Positions 20,009 through 27,549 of a stretch of 64,000 nt of DNA are shown here, piece after piece; the stretch's first letter is position 1; each line of letters begins with the position of its first letter. Below the pieces are notes generated by a model. It saw only the letters and a program-made list of their open reading frames with translations, searched no databases and was not told where the DNA came from. Source of the DNA: Actinomycetota bacterium (GTDB lineage: Bacteria; Actinomycetota; Acidimicrobiia; Acidimicrobiales; Microtrichaceae). The stretch is taken from positions 1 to 64,000 of the forward strand of contig VGBZ01000004.1 of NCBI GenBank assembly GCA_016870275.1, given 5' to 3'. The position numbers and the translations under genes were made by a program.

Positions 20009-21397
20009 TCAATCGGCGTTGAGGATGTGCTGAATGAGTGCAGTCACATCGTCGTAGGTCTTCTGCTTGTCGGCCATGCGTGTCGAGACCTTCTCGTAGG
20101 CGTGGATGACCGTGGTGTGGTCGCGGCCACCGAACTGCTTGGCGATCTGGGGATACGAGAGATCGGTCAGCTCTCGGCAGACGTACATACCGACCTGTCG
20201 AGCGTGGACGAGGTCTCGAGTTCGGCTCCGGGAGATCAGCTGTTCGACGTTGAGGCCGAACATCTGTGCGGTCTGTTCGAGAATCAGGCCCGGCGTGATG
20301 GTCTTAGGCTTGGACGAGGCAATGGTGTCGGCGAGTACCTCTCTGGCGACATCCACGGTGAGAGGGGTCCCGCTGAGCGTTGCGTAGGCATTCACGCGGA
20401 TCAGGGCACCCTCGAGTTCTCTGATGTTGTCCAAGACGTTTGCTGCAATGAAGTCGAGAACCTCGGGTGGAGCGGCGGTTCCGGCCTGTTCGGACTTCTT
20501 CTGGAGAATGGCCAGACGCGTTTCGAAGTCCGGGGGTTGGATGTCGGTGATGAGTCCCCATTTGAAGCGACTGCGTAGGCGGTCCTCGAGGGTGGCGATG
20601 TTGTCGGGCGAACGATCGGACGAGAGAACGATCTGACGATTCTCACCGTGCAGTGTGTTGAATGTGTGGAAGAACTCTTCCTGAAGTTGCTCTTTTCCTT
20701 CGATGAACTGGATGTCGTCGACGAGGAGGACGTCAATTTCCCGGTAGCGCTGTTTGAAATCCTGTTGAGTGTTGTTCCGAATAGCGGCAAGGAATTCATT
20801 CAGCAGGGTTTCGGAGGACAAGTAGCGGACGACGTAGCCCGGGTAGTTCAGGGTGGTGTAGGAACCGATGGCTTGGAGGAGGTGCGTCTTACCCAGGCCG
20901 GCCTGGCCGTAGATGAACAGTGGGTTGTAGCTCCGGCCCGGTGTCTCGGCCACAGCGAGCGCCGCGGCGTGGGCGAAGCGGTTGGATGGTCCGGTGACGA
21001 ACGTGTCGAAGGTGAGCGTGGACCGAATCGAGGCCGATGACCGTTGTTGTGATTCCGGGTTGATGGCGTCTCTCGATGAGTTCTGGGCGTCGTCAACTCC
21101 ACTTGGTGAGTCGGTGAGTGCCAGGTCGTCGACAGGTGCGTGATCGATCTCGACTTCGACCACGACCTTGATCTCGTTGTGTCCACTCATCTCGAGTGCG
21201 TCATCGATGAGGCCGCCGAATTTCCGTTCGATTCGCCCTCGGGCCACTTGACTAGGAACCGATATCGTCAAAGTGTCATCAGTGAGATCAACAACACGAG
21301 CGTCTTCGAAAAGTCCTCTCCATGTTCCTGGTTGAAGTTGGGAACTGAGAGTACTCGAGACGGTCCTCCAAATCTCTTCTGCTTCATCGTTCGACAT
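20009..21397 (-). CDS. dnaA: chromosomal replication initiator DnaA
   Basis: This 462-residue initiator has an N-terminal helicase-interaction domain (EEIWRTVSSTLSSQLQPG), a short linker and an AAA+ domain. Walker A is GQAGLGKT (residues 164-171) and Walker B is LLVDDIQ (224-230). The C-terminal DNA-binding domain carries the family signature FGGRDHTTVIHAYEKV. I chose the ATG at 21397 because it starts the conserved N-terminus and follows a GGAGAGG site; the frame is open 22 codons further, up to the DnaA-box region. Expression may be controlled by the hairpin and DnaA boxes in its leader. Confidence 0.98.
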   Translation of the reverse strand: MSNDEAEEIWRTVSSTLSSQLQPGTWRGLFEDARVVDLTDDTLTISVPSQVARGRIERKFGGLIDDALEMSGHNEIKVVVEVEIDHAPVDDLALTDSPSGVDDAQNSSRDAINPESQQRSSASIRSTLTFDTFVTGPSNRFAHAAALAVAETPGRSYNPLFIYGQAGLGKTHLLQAIGSYTTLNYPGYVVRYLSSETLLNEFLAAIRNNTQQDFKQRYREIDVLLVDDIQFIEGKEQLQEEFFHTFNTLHGENRQIVLSSDRSPDNIATLEDRLRSRFKWGLITDIQPPDFETRLAILQKKSEQAGTAAPPEVLDFIAANVLDNIRELEGALIRVNAYATLSGTPLTVDVAREVLADTIASSKPKTITPGLILEQTAQMFGLNVEQLISRSRTRDLVHARQVGMYVCRELTDLSYPQIAKQFGGRDHTTVIHAYEKVSTRMADKQKTYDDVTALIQHILNAD

Positions 21398-21467
21398 CTG
21401 TGAGATCCTCTCCGGGACAACTCGATTGAGTTCTTGTTCTCGCTGGATGCGCTGGTTCCACATGTGC

Positions 21468-21485
21468 GTCCACAGTTGTGGACAA
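21468..21485. promoter_or_regulatory. paired inverted DnaA boxes
   Basis: GTCCACA and TGTGGAC form a perfect inverted repeat at 21468-21483. The right half, TGTGGACAA (21477-21485), is an exact match to the complement of the actinobacterial DnaA box TTGTCCACA. A third site, CTGTCCACA, with one mismatch, is at 21650-21658. The pair sits 71 bp upstream of the dnaA start codon, suitable for autoregulation. Confidence 0.6.
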
Positions 21486-21509
21486 CGCCGATCGCACGAC
21501 GGAGATGTG

Positions 21510-21540
21510 AAAAAGCCCCGTTTGCCGCTTGTTGGCGGGG
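21510..21540 (-). terminator. terminator-like hairpin in the dnaA leader
   Basis: On the minus strand CCCCG (21540-21536) pairs with CGGGG (21520-21516). The stem can be extended by an inner GCC/GGC pairing, and it is followed by C and five T residues. Such a hairpin plus U-tract pointing into dnaA looks like an attenuator or a 5' stabilising stem, because it begins almost at the predicted transcription start. Confidence 0.4.
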
Positions 21541-21548
21541 ATCTTCGG

Positions 21549-21578
21549 AACCTACCGTCTGGTACTCCAACTGATCAA
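21549..21578 (-). promoter_or_regulatory. predicted dnaA promoter
   Basis: On the minus strand TTGATC (21578-21573) and TAGGTT (21554-21549) are separated by 18 bases, a good sigma-70-type spacing. Transcription would begin near 21542, about 145 bases before the chosen dnaA start codon. Confidence 0.45.
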
Positions 21579-21734
21579 ACAGGTGAGGTGACCGGCGACA
21601 CACCTCTTTTCGTGGTGAATTGACCACTTTTAGTAAGCTCCCACGGCGTCTGTCCACAGAGGGCCTGGTGGGCGCACCACCGGGTCCTCGGGGATGAGCG
21701 CACAACTTCCAGTCATGACCTCCCGGTCGAGGAA

Positions 21735-21763
21735 TGGCAGCCGACCCGGTAGTGGCGTAGTGT
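21735..21763 (+). promoter_or_regulatory. possible rpmH promoter
   Basis: TGGCAG at 21735-21740 and TAGTGT at 21758-21763 are spaced by 17 bases upstream of the rpmH-rnpA-yidD-yidC operon. The -35 match is partial. Confidence 0.35.
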
Positions 21764-21867
21764 CTGCAGCGGCTTGGTGCCTCTGTCAGCTCTCGCCATG
21801 TTTTCCCATCGGGTGGATCAGGCCCTGGAGTCAGTTTCGGTCGTTGCGCCGAGGGTCGGAGGTCGTC

Positions 21868-22002
21868 GTGAAGCGTACGTATCAGCCAAAGAAACGCCGG
21901 CGAGCGCGGAAGCACGGCTTTCGGCACCGCATGTCGACCCGGGCTGGGCGGGCGATCATCAAGAACCGCCGCCGTAAAGGCCGCCAGCGTTTGGCAGCTT
22001 GA
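21868..22002 (+). CDS. rpmH: 50S ribosomal protein L34
   Basis: This 44-residue basic protein starts [19 protein letters not shown], the L34 signature, and has the usual [15 protein letters not shown] ending. It is a structural protein of the large ribosomal subunit. The start is GTG at 21868 with GGAGG six bases before it; the longer open frame upstream is not protein-like. Its stop overlaps the TTG start of rnpA. Confidence 0.97.
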   Translation: MKRTYQPKKRRRARKHGFRHRMSTRAGRAIIKNRRRKGRQRLAA

Positions 22003-22355
22003 TCCATCGCATCTCCACCCGTGCTGCGTTCCGCTCTCTCAGTCGCTCTCGCCAACGGGCCTCGAGTGATCTGTTCACCGTGGTTCACTCTGCAGGCCCA
22101 CCGGACCCACCGGATTCCGGGATCGGGTTGGCCTGTGCCACGCCTCGGTCCCTGGGATCCGCAGTGGTCAGAAATCGAGCCCGGAGACGCATCCGGTCGG
22201 TGGCTCGGGAGTGGGCCCGCGAGCACCCCTCGGATCGAGGTTGGTACCTCGTCGTGGCAGGCAGGAAGGCGGCAACAGCCGAGTATGGCGACGTCCGAGA
22301 CGACCTCCGAAGCTTGCTCGCCACTCTGCAGTGGACGGCTCGAGGGACGTCATGA
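21999..22355 (+). CDS. rnpA: ribonuclease P protein component
   Basis: This 118-residue basic protein assists the catalytic RNA of RNase P in removing tRNA 5' leaders. The family signature is [16 protein letters not shown] (the RNR motif), and the N-terminus [19 protein letters not shown] matches the usual F-rich cleft strand. It starts with a TTG that overlaps the rpmH stop and ends overlapping yidD, giving a tightly coupled operon. Confidence 0.93.
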   Translation: MIHRISTRAAFRSLSRSRQRASSDLFTVVHSAGPPDPPDSGIGLACATPRSLGSAVVRNRARRRIRSVAREWAREHPSDRGWYLVVAGRKAATAEYGDVRDDLRSLLATLQWTARGTS

Positions 22356-22630
22356 CCGTGACTGACCAATCGTCAGTGTCTATCGTCAGTAAAGCTGCCA
22401 TAGGACTCATCAAGGGCTATCAGTACGTGTCTGCATCTCGTCCGTCGCCGTGTCGCCACGTGCCGTCGTGTTCCACCTATGCCATTGAGGCCTACGAGAT
22501 CCATGGATCCGTCCGGGGATCGTGGCTCACCGTCCGTCGACTCGGTCGGTGTCACCCATGGGGTACGCAGGGATACGATCCGGTCCCCGCTCCGGATCGC
22601 TGCACGGATCGACGCAGAGAGGAACGCTGA
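22352..22630 (+). CDS. yidD: membrane protein insertion efficiency factor YidD
   Basis: The protein has 92 residues. The conserved YidD core is intact: LIKGYQYVSASRPSPCRHVPSCSTYA in two adjoining pieces, then EIHGSVRGSWLTVRRLGRCHPW. The three conserved cysteines are present. YidD aids membrane protein insertion next to YidC. The ATG overlaps the rnpA stop, and the TGA overlaps the yidC ATG (TGATG). Confidence 0.95.
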   Translation: MTVTDQSSVSIVSKAAIGLIKGYQYVSASRPSPCRHVPSCSTYAIEAYEIHGSVRGSWLTVRRLGRCHPWGTQGYDPVPAPDRCTDRRREER

Positions 22631-23745
22631 TGTTCGAGGGATTCTTCGACCTGGTGGGTTCAATCCTCAACTTCTTCTACACGTTGATTCCCAACTACGG
22701 AATCTCGATCATCCTCCTGACGATCCTGGTCATGGTCCTGATCACGCCGCTCACCGTGAAGAGCACGAAGTCGATGTTGCAGATGCAACGACTTCAGCCG
22801 GAGATGAAACGCATCCAGGCCAAGTACAAGAACGACCGGGAGAAGCAGAACGAAGAGATGGTGAAGTTCTACAAGGAGAACTCCATCAATCCGCTCGGCG
22901 GGTGTCTCCCTCTGCTCGCTCAGATGCCCGTGTTCATCATCATGTACCAGTTGCTGCAAGGGCTGACGAATCGTGTCGGCGGGTCCGGGAGCGGTGTCGG
23001 GCAACTCGCTGGGGAGTTCCAACAGGGCCTCGAGTTGACGCCGTGGATCTACGAGCAGCAGAACTTTCGACCGCTCCATTTGAACCCCGATACGAAGTTG
23101 TACCAATCGCTGTCGGACACGAACACCATGCAGTTCCTCGGGATGGACCTGGCCCTGTCACCGAGTCAGGCGTTGAAGATCGGACTTCTGACAGCTCTTC
23201 CTTTCTTCCTGCTCCTCGCCCTCATGCTGGGAACGGGCTTGTATCAGAACCGCCAGCTGCGGAGTCGCAACAAGGACGCTGCTGTGAATCCACAACAGCA
23301 GATGATCATGAAGGTGATGCCGTTCTTCCTCCCGGTGTTCTCCTTCGGGTTTCCCGCCGGCCTCTCGGTCTACTGGTGTACGCAAAACTTCTGTCGGATC
23401 GGGACGAACGCCTACATCACCCGATCCATCTACGCCAAGCAGGACAAGGAGACGCCGTCGGGAGGGTCAGCCGAGCAGCGAAACGTGAAGAAAGGCGCTT
23501 CGGTCGACGGTGATGGCGACGAGTCCACTGCACCTGTCCCGAAGAACGGCGCTGCGAAGAACGGCTCGACCTCGGCTGGTACGCCCAAACAGAAGAAGGG
23601 CGGCTCCGGAAAGGCCAGCTCAGCCAACAAGGGCAACGGAACGAACAAGAAGAAGTCATCCACCGGTCGAAAGTCTGGAGCCGGCAGTAGTCGCCGCTCC
23701 GGAGATCCTCGTCCGAGTGGTTCAGCCGATGGCGAAGTCAGGTGA
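22630..23745 (+). CDS. yidC: membrane protein insertase YidC
   Basis: This 371-residue Oxa1/YidC-family insertase is the short form without the Gram-negative periplasmic domain. The first helix is followed by PLTVKSTKSMLQMQRLQPEM and KNDREKQNEEMVKFYKE, the cytosolic hairpin, then NPLGGCLPLLAQMPVFIIMY. The last helices end with FGFPAGLSVYWCTQN. A Lys/Gly/Ser-rich cytosolic tail of about 90 residues follows, which may contact the ribosome. The ATG at 22630 overlaps the yidD stop. Confidence 0.97.
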   Translation: MFEGFFDLVGSILNFFYTLIPNYGISIILLTILVMVLITPLTVKSTKSMLQMQRLQPEMKRIQAKYKNDREKQNEEMVKFYKENSINPLGGCLPLLAQMPVFIIMYQLLQGLTNRVGGSGSGVGQLAGEFQQGLELTPWIYEQQNFRPLHLNPDTKLYQSLSDTNTMQFLGMDLALSPSQALKIGLLTALPFFLLLALMLGTGLYQNRQLRSRNKDAAVNPQQQMIMKVMPFFLPVFSFGFPAGLSVYWCTQNFCRIGTNAYITRSIYAKQDKETPSGGSAEQRNVKKGASVDGDGDESTAPVPKNGAAKNGSTSAGTPKQKKGGSGKASSANKGNGTNKKKSSTGRKSGAGSSRRSGDPRPSGSADGEVR

Positions 23746-23763
23746 GCGCAGTGAGGGGACAGC

Positions 23764-24621
23764 GTGGAGTGGATTGAGATCAGTGCGAGCAGCGTGGCCG
23801 AGGCTCGTGAACGGGCACTCGACGAGCTCGGTATCGACGACGCGGATGCGGAGTTCGAGGTGCTCGAAGAGCCCCGGTCGGGCCTCTTTGGCCGTACTCG
23901 CGGGGTGGCTCGCATTCGAGCCAGGGTCGTCCCGAAAGGCCCGCGTCCCAAGTCGGAACGCCCGCGCCGGCGTGAGGATCGGGGCGGGTCTGGAAAGTCG
24001 AACAATCGGCGGAGACCGCCGAAGTCGGCGACCGCTACCGACGCGAATGATCGAGTCGACGACGCCAGGAAACCAACGAATTCGGCCAGTCGTGTCCCGC
24101 AGGAACCGGCACGACCACGGCAGTCTGAGAAGTCGCAACGACAGGAGAGAGCACCGATGGATGCAGCAGAGCAGGAGGCAGTGGCCCGGGAGTTCCTCGA
24201 AGGACTCTCCGATGCGATCGGCCTCGAGACGACCGTCTCGGCGGTCCTCACTGACGACAACGACCTCCGGATCGAGGTTGACGGTAGCGAGGTCGGACTC
24301 TTCATCGGACCGGGTCTCCAGACTCTCGACTCCATCCAGGAGATCACTCGCCACGTCGTCCAGCGTGAAGCAGGCGACCGGGAGTACGGCCGGGTGCTCG
24401 TGGATGTGGCCGGGGTGCGGGAAGCGCGTCGGACTGCCCTCGAGGCGTTCGTGAAGACGACAGCGGAACAGGTGGTCCGCGATGGGGTGGCGGTGCCGTT
24501 CGAGCCCATGTCGAGTCCGGACCGCAAAGTCGTTCATGACACCATCGCCGAGATTGATGGAGTCGAGTCGGTCTCTGATGGTGAGGAGCCGAACCGACGG
24601 GTGGTCGTTCGACCGTCGTGA
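23764..24621 (+). CDS. KhpB/Jag RNA-binding protein
   Basis: The 285-residue protein starts with GTG at 23764. An N-terminal Jag-N domain (MEWIEISASSVAEARERALD) is joined by a charged linker of about 80 residues to a KH domain (LFIGPGLQTLDSIQEITRHV). An R3H domain follows with the R-x3-H motif in SSPDRKVVHDTIAEIDG. KhpB binds RNA together with KhpA and influences cell elongation and sRNA function in Gram-positive bacteria. Its place after yidC is conserved. Confidence 0.92.
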   Translation: MEWIEISASSVAEARERALDELGIDDADAEFEVLEEPRSGLFGRTRGVARIRARVVPKGPRPKSERPRRREDRGGSGKSNNRRRPPKSATATDANDRVDDARKPTNSASRVPQEPARPRQSEKSQRQERAPMDAAEQEAVAREFLEGLSDAIGLETTVSAVLTDDNDLRIEVDGSEVGLFIGPGLQTLDSIQEITRHVVQREAGDREYGRVLVDVAGVREARRTALEAFVKTTAEQVVRDGVAVPFEPMSSPDRKVVHDTIAEIDGVESVSDGEEPNRRVVVRPS

Positions 24622-25247
24622 GCCGACCGGATCCCGAGTCGGCGGTCGACGGGGAACCGCTCGAGGAGTATCTCGAGTCGGCTCGGACCAGTCGGCTCAC
24701 CGGGCCGGCTCCCTCCTCGACGCATCTGGCCAATGCTGAGCTCTTCGCCTCCGCAGTGCCGGTGGGCGCATCGGTACTCGACCTGGGATCTGGAGCGGGT
24801 CTTCCCGGCCTGATTGTTGCTCATCTTCGCCCGGATGTTCACATGACGCTGTTGGAGGCAAGTGAACGACGGTGTTGCTTCCTCGAGGAGTGGGTGCCGA
24901 GGGTGGCACCCACTGCCAGTGTCCTGCATGGACGGGCAGAGACGCTGGCCCGAGATGAACGGTATCGCCAGAGGTTCGAGACGGTCGTCTCTCGCTCGTT
25001 CGGGCCGCCCGCTGTGACAGCGGAGTGCGCTGCCGGATTCCTGGCGCCGGGTGGCCTGCTCCTGGTCAGCGAGCCCCCAACGGAAGACACTGATCGTTGG
25101 CCTACTGCGGGCCTGTTGCGCCTGGGGCTCGTTGCGGAGGACCATCTTCGGGGTCTGGAGTCGGGCATACGCCTGCTTCGATGCGTCGCCTCGATCGACG
25201 CCGTTCCCCGGGCCGATGGCGAACCACGTCAGCGGCCAATGTTCTGA
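24618..25247 (+). CDS. rsmG: 16S rRNA (guanine-N7-527) methyltransferase
   Basis: The 209-residue SAM-dependent methyltransferase modifies G527 of 16S rRNA (E. coli numbering); loss gives low-level streptomycin resistance in other bacteria. The SAM-binding motif is VLDLGSGAGLPGLIVAH, followed by MTLLEASERRCCFLEEW, both characteristic of RsmG (GidB). It starts with GTG overlapping the jag stop (GTGA). The parAB genes follow after a 377-bp gap with parS sites. Confidence 0.94.
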   Translation: MSRPDPESAVDGEPLEEYLESARTSRLTGPAPSSTHLANAELFASAVPVGASVLDLGSGAGLPGLIVAHLRPDVHMTLLEASERRCCFLEEWVPRVAPTASVLHGRAETLARDERYRQRFETVVSRSFGPPAVTAECAAGFLAPGGLLLVSEPPTEDTDRWPTAGLLRLGLVAEDHLRGLESGIRLLRCVASIDAVPRADGEPRQRPMF

Positions 25248-25346
25248 CGCCTATCGCTTGCCCGGCAGGTTCGGGTGACCTCGAGCAACGAGTAGTGATC
25301 AGCAGTCCTCCAGCGAGGGTTCCAGCCGGGACGGGTTGGAGTGTGT

Positions 25347-25362
25347 GTTCCACGTGGAACAT
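25347..25362. promoter_or_regulatory. parS site 1
   Basis: TGTTCCACGTGGAACA is a perfect 16-bp palindrome matching the bacterial parS consensus (TGTTTCACGTGAAACA) in its actinobacterial form. It is the loading site for ParB and lies upstream of parA. Confidence 0.92.
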
Positions 25363-25380
25363 GCCGAGGGAGCGAAGGAG

Positions 25381-25396
25381 AGTTCCACGTGGAACA
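25381..25396. promoter_or_regulatory. parS site 2
   Basis: AGTTCCACGTGGAACA matches site 1 except for the first base. It lies 34 bp centre to centre from site 1, about three helical turns, so both face the same side of the DNA. Confidence 0.9.
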
Positions 25397-25624
25397 TGAT
25401 CGAGCCGGTCGGATCGACCGAGTCGCTGTATCCGCCCGAAATGCTTGACCGCCGTCGAGTTGGCGGCGAGGATGACACACCTCGGACAGGCAGGTGCTGA
25501 GCCCGCTGAGGTCCGCTGTCTCCCGCTGATGTGGGAGGCGCACGAGGTCCACGATGATGGTGGTGCGGGCCGAGGAGAATCCAGAAGCGTCGAGAACGAG
25601 TTCCGAACCGGAGGAGTCGACCCA

Positions 25625-26518
25625 GTGAGCGATAGTGCGATCGATCCAGCAATGGACGTTCCAGCACCGGACCAGCCGGACACCTCCGCAGCAACGAACC
25701 CGGAGGCCGACGCGGAATTCTTGGACGGAGAGGCCTCGTCGACTTCTCCGAGGCCCACGCCCCGAGTGATCGCCATCGCCAATCAGAAGGGTGGCGTCGG
25801 AAAGACCACTACTGCGATCAACTTGGGGGCGGCGCTGGCCGAACTCGGGTTCCGGACGCTCGTGGTCGATCTCGATCCTCAGGGGAACGCCACGACCGGT
25901 CTGGGAATCAACCCGACCTCACTTGACGGGACGACGTACGAGGTGTTGATCGACGGCCTGGGACTCGAGGACTGCGTCGAACCCACTGAGGTGCGGAACC
26001 TGTACCTGGCGCCGGCGAGCCGGGACCTCGCTGGGGCCGAGGTGGAGCTGGTCCCGATGATGAGTCGGGAGACCCGGCTCAAGCGGGCCGTGGACGCCGT
26101 GCTCGACGACTACGACTACATCCTGGTCGACTGTCCACCATCGTTGGGCCTGCTCACACTCAATGGACTCGCCGCCGTCTCTGAGGTGATCGTCCCGGTC
26201 CAGTGTGAGTACTTTGCTCTCGAGGGTGTGGCGCTCCTGTCGAACAACATCGAGTTGGTCCGAACCAACCTGAACCCGAGTCTGGAAATCACCGGGGTTC
26301 TCTTGGTGATGTACGACAGCCGAACCAAGTTGGCTGACCAGGTCGCAGCGGAGATCCAAGGACACTTCGGCTCCAAGGTGTTCCGAAACAAGATTCCTCG
26401 CAACGTCCGCTTGTCCGAGGCACCGTCGCACGGGCAACCGATCACGGTGTTCGATTCGAGCTCCCGAGGCGCTGTGGCGTATCGGGAGCTGGCCCGGGAG
26501 GTGGCAGGTGTCTCGTAA
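25625..26518 (+). CDS. parA: chromosome partitioning ATPase ParA
   Basis: The 297-residue protein starts at GTG 25625, eight bases after GGAGGAG. It has a flexible acidic N-terminal extension of about 45 residues, then a deviant Walker A NQKGGVGKTTTAINLG. The later motifs are LVVDLDPQGNATTGLG, YILVDCPPSLGLLTLN and PSHGQPITVFD. ParA is the DNA-binding ATPase that moves ParB-parS complexes to segregate the origin. The end overlaps parB by 11 bases. The open frame upstream, to 25445, covers no conserved sequence. Confidence 0.96.
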   Translation: MSDSAIDPAMDVPAPDQPDTSAATNPEADAEFLDGEASSTSPRPTPRVIAIANQKGGVGKTTTAINLGAALAELGFRTLVVDLDPQGNATTGLGINPTSLDGTTYEVLIDGLGLEDCVEPTEVRNLYLAPASRDLAGAEVELVPMMSRETRLKRAVDAVLDDYDYILVDCPPSLGLLTLNGLAAVSEVIVPVQCEYFALEGVALLSNNIELVRTNLNPSLEITGVLLVMYDSRTKLADQVAAEIQGHFGSKVFRNKIPRNVRLSEAPSHGQPITVFDSSSRGAVAYRELAREVAGVS

Positions 26519-27443
26519 GTCAGGCCTCGGTCGTGGGATCAGTTCCCTGATCCCGGCCGGAACCGACGCTGTGGAGGCTTCGACCGGTTACACGTTTCTC
26601 CCGATCGACCAGATTGCTCCTAATCTGCACCAGCCCCGACGGAGTTTCGACGAGGAGACCCTCGTCGGACTAGCAGACTCGATCCGCGAGGTCGGGGTGC
26701 TTCAACCACTGCTCGTGCGGGCCTCAGGAGAGCAGTTCGAGTTGATCGCTGGGGAGCGACGACTGCGGGCGGCGAAGCGAGCGGGCCTGACGGAGGTGCC
26801 AGTGGTGATTCGTACCGCAGATGATCTCGCTTCACTCGAACAGGCGCTCGTCGAGAACCTCCACCGACAGGACCTCAACCCGCTCGACGAGGCCGCGGCG
26901 TACCAGCAACTCATCGAGGACTTCGGATACACCCAGGATCAGGTAGCGCAGCGGGTTGGCCGGAGCCGGGCCACGGTGGCCAACCTGCTCCGTCTGTTCC
27001 AGTTGACTCCGGCAGTTCAGAAACTCGTTGGAGACGAGTTGCTCACTGCCGGCCACGCCAAGGCATTGTTGGGCCACCCGGATCGGGCCTACCAGGAGGC
27101 TCTGGCGAGACGTGCGGTGGCCGAGGGGCTGAGTGTCCGTGACGTGGAGCAACTCGTTCGTGAGCGTCTGGATCTGGAACGTGGACCGGCGGAACCGGCA
27201 TCCAGCGGTGCATCCGGGGACGAGTCAGCCCGAGACGACTCCACAGACACCGGCTCTTCGAAGGGGTCGGCCGACCGGCCGAAACTCCGTCCACCTGGTC
27301 TCCTCGAACTCGAGGAACTGCTCGCCGATCGACTCGACACCAAGGTCGCCATCTCCATGACCGCTCGGCGGGGCAAGGTCGTCGTCGACTTCGCCAACCT
27401 CGAGGATCTCGAGCGGATCTACCGCCTGATCATCGCCGATTGA
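26508..27443 (+). CDS. parB: chromosome partitioning protein ParB
   Basis: This 311-residue CTPase and DNA-binding protein starts with GTG inside the parA end. It begins with [12 protein letters not shown], the ParA-contacting N-terminus. It has the CTP-binding motif [15 protein letters not shown] and the following [17 protein letters not shown]. The helix-turn-helix [18 protein letters not shown] and a C-terminal dimerisation domain complete the protein. It loads at the two parS sites just upstream and spreads along the DNA. Confidence 0.97.
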   Translation: MSRKSGLGRGISSLIPAGTDAVEASTGYTFLPIDQIAPNLHQPRRSFDEETLVGLADSIREVGVLQPLLVRASGEQFELIAGERRLRAAKRAGLTEVPVVIRTADDLASLEQALVENLHRQDLNPLDEAAAYQQLIEDFGYTQDQVAQRVGRSRATVANLLRLFQLTPAVQKLVGDELLTAGHAKALLGHPDRAYQEALARRAVAEGLSVRDVEQLVRERLDLERGPAEPASSGASGDESARDDSTDTGSSKGSADRPKLRPPGLLELEELLADRLDTKVAISMTARRGKVVVDFANLEDLERIYRLIIAD

Positions 27444-27509
27444 TCGACGTAGGTGATTGGAGTCGATCTACCACCGTGAGGCTCGATCACGGGTTCCACC
27501 CCGACTTGA

Positions 27510-27537
27510 AGGTTTGTCCCCAAGTGGGGATAAACCT
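27510..27537. terminator. long hairpin between convergent parB and cwlM-like genes
   Basis: AGGTTTGTCCCC and GGGGATAAACCT form a 12-bp stem (one G-T pair) with an AAGT loop. It lies 66 bases past the parB stop and 12 bases past the end of the convergent minus-strand gene. It can serve as a bidirectional terminator although no T-run follows. Confidence 0.6.
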
Positions 27538-27549
27538 GTGAGGATGATC

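Larger units (their letters stand above)
21398..21867. other. dnaA-rpmH divergent intergenic region, candidate oriC
   Basis: These 470 bp separate the divergent dnaA and rpmH genes. They hold two or three DnaA-box-like sites, a terminator-like hairpin facing dnaA and AT-rich segments (for example 21605-21640). A GTGGT-GAATTG-ACCAC inverted repeat lies near 21612-21627. Promoters for both gene blocks are expected here. This is the strongest origin candidate by DnaA-box quality, although the box number is low compared with known actinobacterial origins. Confidence 0.5.
25248..25624. other. rsmG-parA intergenic region with parS sites
   Basis: No convincing gene lies in these 377 bp. The region holds two parS sites (25347-25362 and 25381-25396), and must hold the parAB promoter, for which no consensus pair is obvious. 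Just before the parA GTG is a strong ribosome site GGAGGAG (25610-25616). Confidence 0.6.
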
